Shown here: positions 29,623-40,480 of the stretch, in pieces
Layout: every line of letters begins with the position of its first letter
Position numbering within the stretch: the first letter of the stretch is position 1
From: Argentina anserina
Taxonomy: Eukaryota > Streptophyta > Magnoliopsida > Rosales > Rosaceae
NCBI RefSeq assembly: GCF_933775445.1
Contig: NC_065878.1
Span: forward strand, 1,820,001-1,884,000
Direction of reading: 5' to 3'
DNA: 64,000 nt
Position numbers and translations under genes: made by a program
Notes under the pieces: generated by a model
Database searches by the model: none
Told to the model about the DNA's origin: nothing
The model's input: only the letters and a program-made list of their open reading frames with translations

Positions 29623-30628
29623 TGTTGTAAAAATCAATGATATATTGCATATATAATTTAATAAGCTGAATTATAAATAATTATAAATCAGAAATGAAGA
29701 ACACGAAAAGAAATTTAACAAAAAATACCGAACGATCTGGGATGGAAGAACTAGTCGAGACGTGTGTGATACCACACTGTCCTTAAGACGTTTACGCCTC
29801 CTCTACCGGTGCAAGGATGCTTGGCGCTTGTCTCCCAAGATATAACGACTAAACAATTCTAGAAAGTTGCACTACCAACTAGAACCCTCAACGAACTCGA
29901 AAGGTACCTCTATCTATCACCAGAGAAGAACTAAGAACTTTGAGAGTGGGAGAGAAATGTGTTTCGAATGGGAAATTTTACAATGAAAGGATGATGGCTA
30001 TTTATACTGTGAGGATTTGCAATCAGCAATAAATAAGATGGCGGTTATAGAAATCAAAAGATCATAACATATATGAGTTACATATGTTACAAACATTGAT
30101 TTCAATTCTGTTATAATTCTCCATAACACACAATAACGCAGTTGTTACAAGAAGAATTTGAACAATCAAGAGAATTTGAAAAGTCAAAACCGAATTTTCG
30201 GAAATGCAAAACCGAATTTGCGGTCCGACCCTCAATTCGGTGTTGCATTCGTGTCCGCAGGTCGCACGGGCATACACGAGTTTCCCTTGTGACCTAGGAT
30301 TTGCACCCCCCCTGCGCGTGCGCGAGAGGGTATAAGGGGGCTTACACACTTTACAATCCATACACAATGGATTCTATATAAAGACTTTTCAACACTTCTC
30401 TTTTCCAATGTGGGACAATTAAATTTCCCTCATTCTAAGTAGCCATCTTTGAGTGACAATTTCTTATTCACCCACAAACCAAATTACACAAACAAACATA
30501 TGATCTTGTAGCCCTCATTATGGAGAACTCAAATCTATGTTCATCTTTGATTAATTATAAGTTTAACTTAATTTAATTAATCAATTAAAATTTAGTTTTA
30601 AATGGTTTTTTCCAACCATTTTCCAACA
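29623..30628 (-). repeat. 3' LTR of the copia element
   Basis: Begins TGTTGTAAAAATCAATG and ends CATTTTCCAACA on the plus strand, 1,006 bp, preceded by TAAAT. A 101-codon frame inside it (30,062-30,367) has an equivalent in the other LTR and is a by-product of LTR identity. Confidence 0.93.
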
Positions 30629-31207
30629 ATTCCCCACATGAATGAAATTGGCCACCAAAGACTTGATAGAATTTGATGATAGATTTCTACGGTTGAAACC
30701 TGCATAGGATAGGTAGGTTTGAGCCTTTGAACATTCCCTTATAAAAGTATGCTTACTTTACTAACTAAATAGTAGACGCGATGTCTTTGAACTATTCGTC
30801 ATTTGTGTAAATGATAACATACTTTACACATGAGTCTCCCTGGTACACTTCGGTTCTCATTTTTGTGCCCATTTTGGCCATGGAACACACGCCTGGTTCT
30901 GCAAGTAGTTTGATAAGAGTTATGCCCTCATTAACTCCCCTAGAAGCGGCCCCACTTCTCTCTTGCATAGGTGATCTCTTAATTAAGAGTAACCCGCATT
31001 ACTCTGCTCGATTTCTCGACGCATAAGAATCATTAAAAGTTTTAACTTAACCTCATCCTTTACGGGTATCACTGGTTTTTATCATAGAAATGGACTTGGG
31101 AAACTCCCCACAGTGATCCGAACTAATCTCTACAGTTTGGTTTTCCCTTTTGAACCTAGATCTTGGGATCTCCAGTCAGCTAGGTTGGGTATCCACTGTA
31201 GTGATTT

Positions 31208-32965
31208 TTAATTTCCAATGGGCTTTCGTCCCATTCCCTTCAATGATTTTTCAACTAACTCTCTGTTTAACCCTTTAGTTAAAGGATCAGCAATATTATC
31301 CTTAGACTTTACATAGTCTATAGAGATAACTCCAGTTGAGAGTAGTTGTCTAATGGTATTATGTCTTCGATGAATGTGTCTAGACTTACCATTATACATC
31401 TTACTCTGTGCCCTGCTAATTGCAGATTGACTATCACAATGTATACCAATCGCAGGCACAAGTTTTGTCCATCTAGGAATGTCCTCTATGAAATGGCGTA
31501 GCCATTCTGCTTCCTCCCAACATTTGTCTAGTGCTACAAACTCAGACTCTATTGTGGATCTAGTTATAACTGTTTGTTTTGAGGACTTCCAGGACACGGC
31601 TGCACCCCCTAGCGTAAATATATATCCGCTAGTAGACTTTGAGTCTTTCATGTCAGATATCCAGTTCGCATCAGTGAACCCTTCTATAACAGCTGGGTAT
31701 GATGTGTAGTGCAACCCGTAGGTACGAGTATACCTTAGGTATTTGAGTACTATTCCAATCGCTTGCCAATGCATAGCTCCAGGATTACTCGTGTACCTAC
31801 TTAGCTTATGAACCGCATAAGCTAGATCTGGTCTTGTACAACTTGTTAAGTACATTAGACTCCCAAGTATTTTTGAATACTCTAATTGAGAAACACTTTC
31901 ACCTTTATTCTTGGACAAATGTAGATTCAAATCTACAGGAGTTCTGACAATTCCAGAACCTTCCTTGTCCACATAGTGTGTTTGACTCAACACTAGCCCT
32001 TCTGATGTTCTCGTAATTTTGATTCCTAAAATGACATCAGCAAGTCCCAAGTCTTTCATCTCAAACTTAGAATTCAACATGTCTTTAGTAGACTTGATCA
32101 TCTTATCGTTGCTCCCAACGATAAGCATATCATCCACATACAGACATAAAAAGATATATCCATTTTCAGTGTCTTTGATATATACACACTTATCACCTTC
32201 ATTTATTCTAAATCCACTGGTGATCATGGCATTATCAAATTTCTCATGCCATTGTTTTGGTGCTTGTTTTAAGCCATATAATGACTTAACCAATCTGCAC
32301 ACCTTCTTACTCTGAGAAGGAGCAGAAAAACCTTCTGGTTGTTCCATGTAGATTTCTTCTTCTACATCTCCATTTAGGAAAGCCGTCTTTACATCCATTT
32401 GGTGTACTTCAAGTTTGTGCAACGCTGCACTTGCAAGTACCATCCGTATGGATGTTATTCTCGTCACAGGAGAATAAGTGTCAAAATAAACCAAACCCTC
32501 ATTTTGCCTATAGCCTTTAATAACAAGTCTAGCCTTGTACTTGTCTATTGACCCATCAACTTTTAATTTCGTTTTGAAAATCCACTTGGAAGTCAAAGGC
32601 TTACATCCAGGTGGCAAATCCACTAATTCCCAAGTGTGATTTTGCATGATGGAGTCAACCTCACTTTTGATTGCTTCTTTCCATAGAGGACCATCAATAG
32701 AGCTAACTGCCTCTTTGAAGGTACGGGGATCACCTTCAACCATATATGACAAGAAGTCAGGTCCATAGGACTTTTCGGTCCTTGCCCTTTTACTTCGTCT
32801 AGGTTCAACCTCAGACTCAGATTCGGACTTCGACTCAGATTCTTGATCCTGAGCATCATCAGTTTCGGCTCGGTTGTCTTCACGTGCCCGTTTAGAAGAA
32901 TTAAATTCCTCTCTAGACTTCCGTGGAAATACATTTTCAAAGAAAGATGCATTTCTCGATTCCAT
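31208..32965 (-). CDS. Copia reverse transcriptase and RNase H, 585-codon open frame
   Basis: The frame is uninterrupted and holds the whole reverse transcriptase/RNase H part of a copia polyprotein. An acidic linker (about residues 30-65) leads into the RT start ([17 protein letters not shown]), then [15 protein letters not shown], the active site [13 protein letters not shown], RNase H ([33 protein letters not shown]) and the terminal [12 protein letters not shown] block. Its first ATG lies within the polyprotein, so it has no independent start and would need upstream fusion. The upstream integrase is broken, so a functional polyprotein is unlikely. Intact copies elsewhere may exist. Confidence 0.88.
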   Translation of the reverse strand: MESRNASFFENVFPRKSREEFNSSKRAREDNRAETDDAQDQESESKSESESEVEPRRSKRARTEKSYGPDFLSYMVEGDPRTFKEAVSSIDGPLWKEAIKSEVDSIMQNHTWELVDLPPGCKPLTSKWIFKTKLKVDGSIDKYKARLVIKGYRQNEGLVYFDTYSPVTRITSIRMVLASAALHKLEVHQMDVKTAFLNGDVEEEIYMEQPEGFSAPSQSKKVCRLVKSLYGLKQAPKQWHEKFDNAMITSGFRINEGDKCVYIKDTENGYIFLCLYVDDMLIVGSNDKMIKSTKDMLNSKFEMKDLGLADVILGIKITRTSEGLVLSQTHYVDKEGSGIVRTPVDLNLHLSKNKGESVSQLEYSKILGSLMYLTSCTRPDLAYAVHKLSRYTSNPGAMHWQAIGIVLKYLRYTRTYGLHYTSYPAVIEGFTDANWISDMKDSKSTSGYIFTLGGAAVSWKSSKQTVITRSTIESEFVALDKCWEEAEWLRHFIEDIPRWTKLVPAIGIHCDSQSAISRAQSKMYNGKSRHIHRRHNTIRQLLSTGVISIDYVKSKDNIADPLTKGLNRELVEKSLKGMGRKPIGN

Positions 32966-33166
32966 TATCGTATCCTTATGAATTTCAGGAATATTCGAAT
33001 CGTGGGCTAGGAATCGATAAGCCGAACTGTTATGTGCATATCCAATAAAGATGCAATCACTGTTTTAGGCCAATTCTTCACCTTTTTAGGTTTAGGAATT
33101 TTCACTTTTGCCAAACATCCCCATACTTTTAAGTATTTGTATGATGGTTTTCTCCCTTTCCATAAC

Positions 33167-33601
33167 TCATATGGAGTTTTTCTTTTCTTTCCTTTTGGGC
33201 ACCTTATTTAAAAGGTAATTTGCCGTGAGAATCGCGTCTCCCCACATGTTGGGTGGCATCTCAAAACTGAGTAGCATAACATTCATCATATCCTTTAGAG
33301 TATGATTTTTGTGTTTTGCTACACCATTTGATTGTGGTGAGTATGGAGCAGTCATTTGATGTATAATCTCATTCTGAGCACAAGTCTCAGCAAATGGCGA
33401 TTTATACTCACCCCCTCGGTCACTTCTTAGTGCCTTAATTTTCTTGTTGAGTTGGTTCTCAACCTTTTTATAGAGAATGAACTTCTCTATGCCCTCACTT
33501 TTGCATTTTAGCAAATACACATAGCAATATTTCGTGCTATCATCTATGAAGGTAATAAAGTATTTATTCCCTCTAGATACCGTTGATTTTAAATCACACA
33601 C
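33167..33601 (-). pseudogene. Copia integrase core, with the catalytic Glu changed
   Basis: The 144-codon frame covers the integrase catalytic domain: YFITFIDDSTKY with the first acidic residue, LRSDRGGEY with the second, and PYSPQSNGVAKHKNHTL where copia enzymes have an acidic residue at the A-E-R-K-N position. Here that position is Lys, so the DDE triad is incomplete as far as I can read it. The frame then shifts near 33,170; the downstream block (KTPYELWKGRKPSYKYLKVW) is in another frame. Confidence 0.8.
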
Positions 33602-33907
33602 ATCTGTATGAATCAGATCAAGGGGTTCATTGTTTCTTTCAATACTTTGGAAGATGATCTAATCAGTTTTGTCTCTACACAAGTTCACACTTGTGCATGT
33701 TAATTGACATATATTATATTCTTCACTACCATAAATTAGGAAGACTCATATAGGTGTAATAACTAGTTTTTGACAATAAACAATCCACCACCCATGGCTC
33801 TATGTCAATTTCAGACAAAACACATTTGTCAACACGGAGTTTTATACTCATAAAACCCTTAAGAACATACATCAATTTATTCGATAATTTCAGTTCTGTT
33901 CTACAGA

Positions 33908-34941
33908 TCAATCCAAAAACTTGGCTTGGTCATACCATAGCTCTAAGTCATTTAGTCCCCAGTCATAATCACTGACTTTTTCCATGCTATCATCTGATAT
34001 CATACAACAGAGGTTCATGTCTGCAACCTCCTGAGTGACTGCTTCAATCAGGTTTGCCTCTCTCTTTTTGTTCCTCTTTGGTTTGTTGCAGTCCACAGAC
34101 TTGTGACCAGTCTTGTCACAGTTGTAGCACTTGCTTTCAAACATTGGCTTCTTGGAGATGCCTCCTTTCGGCCCCAGTTTGGACCCATGATACTTGCCTT
34201 TCTTGTTTTTGGAACCTTGACCATGTTCCATCATGTTTGCCTTGGCAGAGACATCATTGATCCATGCTTTCTTTTCGGATCCTCGGTTGTCTTCCTTAAT
34301 GCGAAGTCTAACCTCTAGATCCTCCATGGTCATTTCCTTTCGCTTGTGCTTCAAATAATTCTTGAAGTCCTTCCAAGCAGGTGGTAACTTTTCAATAGCA
34401 CATGCCACTTGAAAACTTCACCTAGTTGCATTCCTTCAGCGTGAATCTCATGCAGGATTAGCTGAATCTCAGAGAATTGACTCATCACAGTTTTGGAATC
34501 CACCATTTTATAATCAAGGAAACGGCCCACGATAAACTTCTTGGCGCCGGCATCCTCGGTTTTATATTTTTTCTGCAAGGATTCCCATAGCTCTTTTGCC
34601 ATTCCCATACTAATGTACACATTGTACAATGAGTCGGCTAGACCATTCATGATATAATTCCTACATAAGTAGTCAGAATTATTCCATGCATTCACAACAA
34701 CAATCTTTACTTGATCGCCATGATCATCTTCCTTTAACTCAGGAGTATTCTCCGTCAAAAATCTTGCAAGATTCAGAGTGGTCAGATAAAACATCATCTT
34801 TTGTTGCCACCTCTTGAAATGCAAACCGTTGAACTTCTCAGGTTTTTCCCCATGGGATACTGAGACAGGTACAACGGGAGCAGTAGGCACAGTTGGCACC
34901 AAAGGTCCCTTGCCATTTCCAGAATTTTCTCCGTTAGTCAT
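33908..34941 (-). pseudogene. Copia Gag, frameshifted
   Basis: The capsid part of the polyprotein is read from 34,941 ([20 protein letters not shown], the UBN2-type Gag start) to 34,351. It continues in another frame from 34,408 to 33,908, so one frameshift lies in the 58-bp overlap. The second part ends with a CCHC zinc knuckle, CYNCDKTGHKSVDC, which binds the element's RNA. After this the protease should follow: a 'PWVVD' stub is seen at about 33,800, but the DSGA-type active site is absent. Confidence 0.85.
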
Positions 34942-35034
34942 TTTTTAGAAACGGAAGCATACACACAAGGTGTAAGTTTACTTGAAAAAATTCAGATAAA
35001 TATCGAATACAAATTATATAAGCAATATCAAAAT

Positions 35035-35047
35035 TAAACGTCTTAAG
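35035..35047 (-). promoter_or_regulatory. Non-canonical primer-site region complementary to the element's own LTR
   Basis: Two bases inside the 5' LTR, where the primer site should lie, the minus strand reads CTTAAGACGTTTA rather than the usual TGGTATCAGAGC. The exact reverse complement occurs, on the same strand, inside both LTRs (35,209-35,221 and 29,782-29,794). The RNA could therefore pair U5 with the primer-site region over 13 nt. Whether this primes reverse transcription or is only structural is inference. Confidence 0.5.
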
Positions 35048-35049
35048 AT

Positions 35050-36055
35050 TGTTGTAAAAATCAATGATATATTGCATATATAATTTAATAAGCTGAATTA
35101 TAAATAATTATAAATCAGAAATGAAGAACACGAAAAGAAATTTAACAAAAAATACCGAACGATCTGGGATGGAAGAACTAGTCGAGACGTGTGTGATACC
35201 ACACTGTCCTTAAGACGTTTACGCCTCCTCTACCGGTGCAAGGATGCTTGGCGCTTGTCTCCCAGGATATAACGACTAAACAATTCTAGAAAGTTGCACT
35301 ACCAACTAGAACCCTCAACGAACTCGAAAGGTACCTCTATCTATCACCAGAGAAGAACTAAGAACTTTGAGAGTGGGAGAGAAATGTGTTTCGAATGGGA
35401 AATTTTACAATGAAAGGATGATGGCTATTTATACTGTGAGGATTTGCAATCAGCAATAAATAAGATGGCGGTTATAGAAATCAAAAGATCATAACATATA
35501 TGAGTTACATATGTTACAAACATTGATTTCAATTCTGTTATAATTCTCCATAACACACAATAACTCAGTTGTTACAAGAAGAATTTGAACAATCAAGAGA
35601 ATTTGAAAAGTCAAAACCGAATTTTCGGAAATGCAAAACCGAATTTGCGGTCCGACCCTCAATTCGGTGTTGCATTCGTGTCCGCAGGTCGCACGGGCAT
35701 ACACGAGTTTCCCTTGTGACCTAGGATTTGCACCCCCCCTGCGCGTGCGCGAGAGGGTATAAGGGGGCTTACACACTTTACAATCCATACACAATGGATT
35801 CTATATAAAGGCTTTTCAACACTTCTCTTTTCCAATGTGGGACAATTAAATTTCCCTCATTCTAAGTAGCCATCTTTGAGTGACAATTTCTTATTCACCC
35901 ACAAACCAAACTACACAAACAAACATATGATCTTGTAGCCCTCATTATGGAGAACTCAAATCTATGTTCATCTTTGATTAATTATAAGTTTAACTTAATT
36001 TAATTAATCAATTAAAATTTAGTTTTAAATGGTTTTTTCCAACCATTTTCCAACA
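35050..36055 (-). repeat. 5' LTR of the copia element
   Basis: The same 1,006 bp as the other LTR apart from four counted differences, followed by TAAAT. On the minus strand it has TATA-like boxes at about 35,797-35,806 (TTTATATAG), 35,428-35,436 (TATAAATA) and 35,265-35,272 (TTATATCC). Confidence 0.93.
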
Positions 36056-36993
36056 TAAATGTGGTCTATTCACTGCAAGCTGAGAAATGATGCATCAAGC
36101 TTGGTGGTTGGTGGAATAGATGGTGTGCTGCGTATTCTGAATCAGAACACTGGTGAAGTAGTTTCACGGTTTGTTTTAGAAGGCAACTTATTATCAAGTT
36201 CAAGCTCAAGTTCTCATAAAAACGTAGTTGGAAGTGTGAAAATACAAGATAGAATGTAAGAGTACAAGCAGCAGAAAAATATAGAAGAATTTCACTTTTC
36301 TTTTGAATAATTCATATTACAAAGATATTCCTTAATCTATGATAATATAGTTCTCAAAAGTAAAATACTTCTCACTTGATAGTCACAATCAAGTGTTGAC
36401 ACAACCTCACTAAGATTGTTGTAAACACATGGATGGTCGACCTCACTCGGATCGTCGATGCCACAAGGTTTATTGTCGTCACACATATCGACTATGCCAC
36501 TAAGGTCTTCTTTAATGGAGTTACTAAGATCTCTTGCTGCTAGGGTCTTCTTCAATGAGTCACTAAGATCTCTTGCCACTAAGGTCTTGAGTTGAGCCAC
36601 ACGTCCCCTTGCCACATAGTACTTGATTCCTTCTTAATGAGCCTCACCGATGTTCATCATGAGATGAATGAATTGATTTAATCTAAATGCATGAACGATT
36701 TATGCATGTGATATGTAACCCATAGAGAGGATACAAAATACAATGAAATCTTAATGAATATAATCAGCACAGAATAAAGCTATGACACTATCTAATGCAA
36801 CAACTACTTTTCCCAAGTTTATGTGTTTCTCTCTCTTCTCTCAATCTTTGATGCTTAATATCATATATGCATATGTATGAACGATTAAACAATAATTATG
36901 TAAAATAGAGATGCATGGTAAAGCACTAAGCAATAATCTATTCCTCTATTTTTCCTCCTCGATCTACCATAATTGTTTTCCCATAAGCATGTA

Positions 36994-37112
36994 TATATAA
37001 TAGACGTGAGATAAATGAACGTTTCCAACAAGTCCACATGTTTTAATTGAATCATATAATAGACGCGAGATAAATGAACGTTTCCAACAAGTCCAAATGT
37101 TTTAATTGAATA
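36994..37112. repeat. 59-bp direct duplication
   Basis: Two adjacent copies of a unit containing TAATAGACG(T/C)GAGATAAATG and TTCCAACAAGTCCA(C/A)ATG start at about 36,994 and 37,053. They lie in the long last intron (36,256-37,883) of the WD40 pseudogene. The rest of this 1.6-kb intron is AT-rich with no recognised element; a short minus frame at 36,337-36,615 consists of imperfect 'LVARDLSDS' repeats and is not called. Confidence 0.8.
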
Positions 37113-38686
37113 AGAAAGATCATTGATTCACAAGTGCAACAATGCAAATAAGAATCAATAGTTTTGGTTAAGCACACAATCAAATATAAATGATGCAATT
37201 AAGATTAGAGCTTTCACAAGTAAAGGTACTAACATGACCTCTTTACTAGCATTCCGGGCTAACTTGTGAGAAGCTCTACTATAATGAGCACTACATCATT
37301 TATGAGAGATAAGAGTTTATCAATGTCAATACCAAGGTATCACAACCTATTCTATATGCTCCAAATCTCTCCCTTCACAATTTTTGAAAATGTCTATTTA
37401 TAAGAGAAGAGACTTCTCCCCCTTATTTAATGCATATCTCCTACATAAAGGAAAATATATCATGCACGGCTCCACCACCTAGCTAGGGTTAAATTCCTTA
37501 ACAAACTTACCCAAAAAAACCGTGAGTGCACTTAAGAAAGAATTAAATAATATACCATGCAAAAACAATCCTAATTAACTTCAAAAATCTTTTCCAACCA
37601 AAGGATATATATAGAACAACTAGCTCTCTACTACATCCATAGGTATACACCATTTAAACCCTAGCAACCATATATATATATGCAAATAAAATAATTAAAA
37701 AGATATGCTCAAGAATATCAGAATTAAGTCTATATGGTAGCAAGGAGACCTTGAAACCAATGCTTTCCTTCTCTGATTAGGAAATTTTTTTTTTCTGTTT
37801 GATCTTCGATTTGATTTCCGTCTTCATCTCTTGCACTTTAAGCTCCATCAACTATTGAGGCCAATGTATCTTCAAAGTGGCAGTGTCCAACGAATGACAG
37901 GACGGAGGCTTTCACAAGATGCTTTAATTGATAGCATTCCTACAAGCAGTCGACCTCCCATTACTTGTTTAGTTGTCGGGATGAAGAAGGTCATCACCAC
38001 ACACAATAATAAGTACATCAGAATGTGGAAGTTCAAGTAACCGAAAGAGGGTACTTTTTTTGTGTTAGCATCTCAATTTTTGCAGTTTGTAATCAAGCAC
38101 TTGGAGTAATACTACAGTCTAAAAGAAATATGGTTTTGCCAGCTTGATGCTACTGCTTCCCAACACTTGGGGTTAAGCGATCCGTTCAATTTCTTCCCTT
38201 TTCGAACCAGGCATTCTTGATTAGATGCTTAATATGCAATCTGTTTTAGAGGCTTTCCTTAGATAAACATTTTTTGTAATATGCCTGTATTGGTTTGTGC
38301 CATGTCTTATGAAATGATTGATTCTACGAGACTAATAATTCCGTTTAAAATATTCTTGCTGAATAATTACATTGTAATAATGCTTTCCATACATATAGGT
38401 GGCTTGATGTAACTTGAAACTCATGTGATAAGAAAATCATTGTTTTCTTCCTCATCTCATACTAACCAGAAGAGCAAAGGTTCGAAAACTTGGAAGACAT
38501 TGCGAAAGAGGATTCTTTAGCCGTTAGTTATCAATTACAACCACAAAAGAAACTTTTTTCAACTCTGACCAAAAGAGAGAAAAAAAAAGAAGAAAAAAGA
38601 AAAGAAAAGTGTGTGAGAGAGAGAGAGAGCCGTTTTACAAAAACAGCTTGTATTAGAAATTCAGATCACAAGTACGAATGGAGATG

Positions 38687-38687
<1 letters not shown>

Positions 38688-38728
<41 letters not shown>

Positions 38729-38868
38729 ACAAACGGCTCTCTCGGTTCTTCACGGAGAGATGGACATGGAGATGGGTCTCGTCACGTTTCAGTCTTCGTG
38801 TCCCAGATAGAGACCTGTTTCCCACTTGGTGTCCCAGAGATCGATCGGAGCTCGTCTCACGAAAGGTC

Positions 38869-38915
<47 letters not shown>
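38688..38915. repeat. Two (TC)n microsatellites in a leader-like region
   Basis: (TC)n tracts at 38,688-38,726 and 38,871-38,915 lie upstream of CTAGGGTTT motifs (38,939 and 38,982) that resemble plant telo-box/leader elements. Together with the purine-rich stretch at 38,573-38,630 this looks like the promoter/5' UTR region of a plant gene reading rightward. Confidence 0.75.
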
Positions 38916-38919
<4 letters not shown>

Positions 38920-39038
38920 AAAGGCCCGAATTGAAATCTAGGGTTTCTATTAAAAATTGAATCTTCATTCGATTTTGATTCTAGGGTTTAAATCTTCATT
39001 TATGCAGTTGAATTTGAAAGGGGAAATTGGTGTTCGTG

Positions 39039-39114
39039 ATGGCGGGCTTCGTTTCTGGGATTGATACAGACTTGGTGTCCCTAATTGGCCATTCGAAAAA
39101 AACCAAGTCATCAA
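39039..39114 (+). CDS. Possible first exon of an unidentified gene
   Basis: An ATG at 39,039 follows a leader-like (TC)n and AGGGTTT region and opens a short frame, MAGFVSGIDTDLVSLIGHSK and onward, that meets a good donor (TCATCAA, then GTAAGAA) at about 39,114. I do not recognise the protein, and no matching later exon is evident; the next kilobase is tandem repeat. It may be the start of a real gene with small exons further on, or a stranded promoter plus first exon. The splice donor and start context are the only evidence. Confidence 0.3.
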
Positions 39115-39189
39115 GTAAGAATGGTTTTATACTTGTATCATTTGATCGGGTTGGGTATATTGTTATTAATCTGTGATGCCTTCGATATT

Positions 39190-40480
39190 GTCTCTGTTGA
39201 ATACACCCTGTAATTTATGGGGTTCATGTCCCTTTGGCTTATGTCCCAATGATGAAAGATTGGGTTGATCTCCCTCATTTGTTGGGGTTGAAGAACCCTA
39301 TTTCATTGTCTTTGTGGCGTTTCTGAGAGATTTCATATCTGGTGATTACCCCTCTGTTGCCTTGACCCTCGATCGGATTTTCGGATTAAATGGTGTATTA
39401 CACCACTAGGGCTGGTTTTTGTAACCAATGATGAATGATTGGGTCGATCTCCCTCATTTCTTGGGGTTGATGAACCCTATTTCATTGCCTTTGTGGCGTT
39501 TCTGAGAGATTTCATATCTGATGATTACCCCTCTGTTGCCTTGATCCTCAATTGGATTTTCGGATTAAATGGTGTATTACACCACAAAATTGGTTTTTGT
39601 AACCAATTATTAAAGATTTGGTATATCTCCCTCATTTGATGGGGTTGAGGAACCCTATTTCGTTGCCTTCGTGGCATTTTTGAAACATTTTATATCTGAT
39701 GATTCACCCTCTGTTGCCTTGACCTTAATCGGAATTTCGGATTAAATGGTGTATTACACCACAGAGTTGGTTTGTGCAACCAGTGATGAAAGATTGGGTC
39801 GATCTCCCTCATTTGTTGGGGTTGAGGAACCATATTTCGTTGTCTTCGTGGCATTTTTGAAAGATTTTATATCTGGTGATTCACCCTTTGTTGTCTTGAC
39901 CTCAATCGGAATTTCGGATTAAATGGTGTATTACACCACAGAGCTGGTTTTTGTTACAAAGTAACAATTGATCCCTATTAATAAGGGTATCTGTCCGGAG
40001 AATCAATCTTAGAGATGTCCCTTGATACTGATACTAATAAATCAAGCTCTGAAACAGTTGTCATATTGGTCCTTCAAAACGGTTGTTGCCTGAAATGTAA
40101 AATAATCTACTGAGTTGTTGGATACACCCTGTAATTCATGGGGTTGATGTATGTTCGGCTTATATTCCAATGATGAAAGACTGGGTCGATCTCCCTCATT
40201 TGTTGGGGTTGAAGAACCCTATTTGATCGCCTTTGTGGCATTTAATATTTGGTTCTGCCCCTCTGTTGCCTTGACCCTCAATCGAATTTTCGGATTAAAT
40301 GGTGTAATACTAGAGCTGGTTTTTGTTACAAACTTACAACTGACTCTATTAATAAGGGTATCTGTCCCGAGAATCAATTGAATAGATGTCCCTTGATACT
40401 AATACTAATGTATCGAGCTCTGAACCAGTAGTCGGATTGGTTCCTTAAAACGGTTGTTACCTGAGATTTGAAAGAATATG
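39190..40480. repeat. Higher-order tandem repeat (about 179-bp unit)
   Basis: Four head-to-tail copies of a unit of about 179 bp (A; anchor TGGGTCGATCTCCCTCATTT at 39,261, 39,440, 39,619 and 39,795) and a fifth at 40,182. A flanking block B (TTAATAAGGGTATCTGTCC to ACGGTTGTTGCC) follows the fourth and fifth copies, and a block C (ACACCCTGTAATT(T/C)ATGGGG) precedes the first and fifth. The layout is C-A-A-A-A-B-C-A-B. Frames within the array are not conserved between copies, so this is probably intronic or intergenic. Confidence 0.85.

Larger units (their letters stand above)
29623..36055 (-). mobile_element. Young Ty1/copia retrotransposon, minus strand, in a WD40 exon
   Basis: Two 1,006-bp LTRs (29,623-30,628 and 35,050-36,055) and an exact 5-bp target duplication TAAAT (29,618-29,622 and 36,056-36,060) define a complete insertion. 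On the minus strand the order is 5' LTR, gag, a damaged protease region, integrase, reverse transcriptase/RNase H, a purine tract (ATGTGGGGAAT beside 30,629) and 3' LTR: the copia order, with integrase before reverse transcriptase. I counted four mismatches between the LTRs, which indicates a recent insertion. The coding region nevertheless carries frameshifts and a lost protease core, so this copy was probably mobilised in trans or decayed quickly. Confidence 0.93.
19914..38040 (+). pseudogene. F-box/WD40-type protein gene, split by transposons and missing an exon
   Basis: Exon pieces on the plus strand join in phase into a plant WD40 protein of the F-box/WD40 type (resembling Arabidopsis At3g52030; recalled similarity, not searched). 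Pieces: about 19,920-20,091 plus 25,849-25,861 (MALQNQRLALEQ, ending AHSVG), 26,788-26,842 (VDQCRKKMGLLLTGIGDK), 28,023-28,123 (GLVGSRICIWRWNG), 28,453-28,540 (AVVGCVDGTARIFDMYS), about 28,813-28,968 (HAGPVTCLCLSDDQLILSG), 29,583-29,622 plus 36,061-36,255 (ILWETRV, then VVGGIDGVLRILNQNTGEV), and 37,884-38,040 (PPITCLVVGMKKVITTHNNK, stop TAA). Lesions: an hAT element inside one exon, a copia element inside another, an apparently absent WD exon between 28,968 and 29,583, and a frameshift near 36,079. No F-box-encoding 5' exon was found. Confidence 0.85.

Noticed and set aside
30062..35794. A 101-codon minus frame present twice (30,062-30,367 and 35,489-35,794)
   Set aside because: It lies in the two copies of the copia LTR; it is duplicated only because the LTRs are, and has no domain.
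36337..36615. Minus frame of 92 codons with short internal repeats (ARDLSDS)
   Set aside because: It lies in an intron of a pseudogene, the repeat explains the open frame, and no family is recognised.
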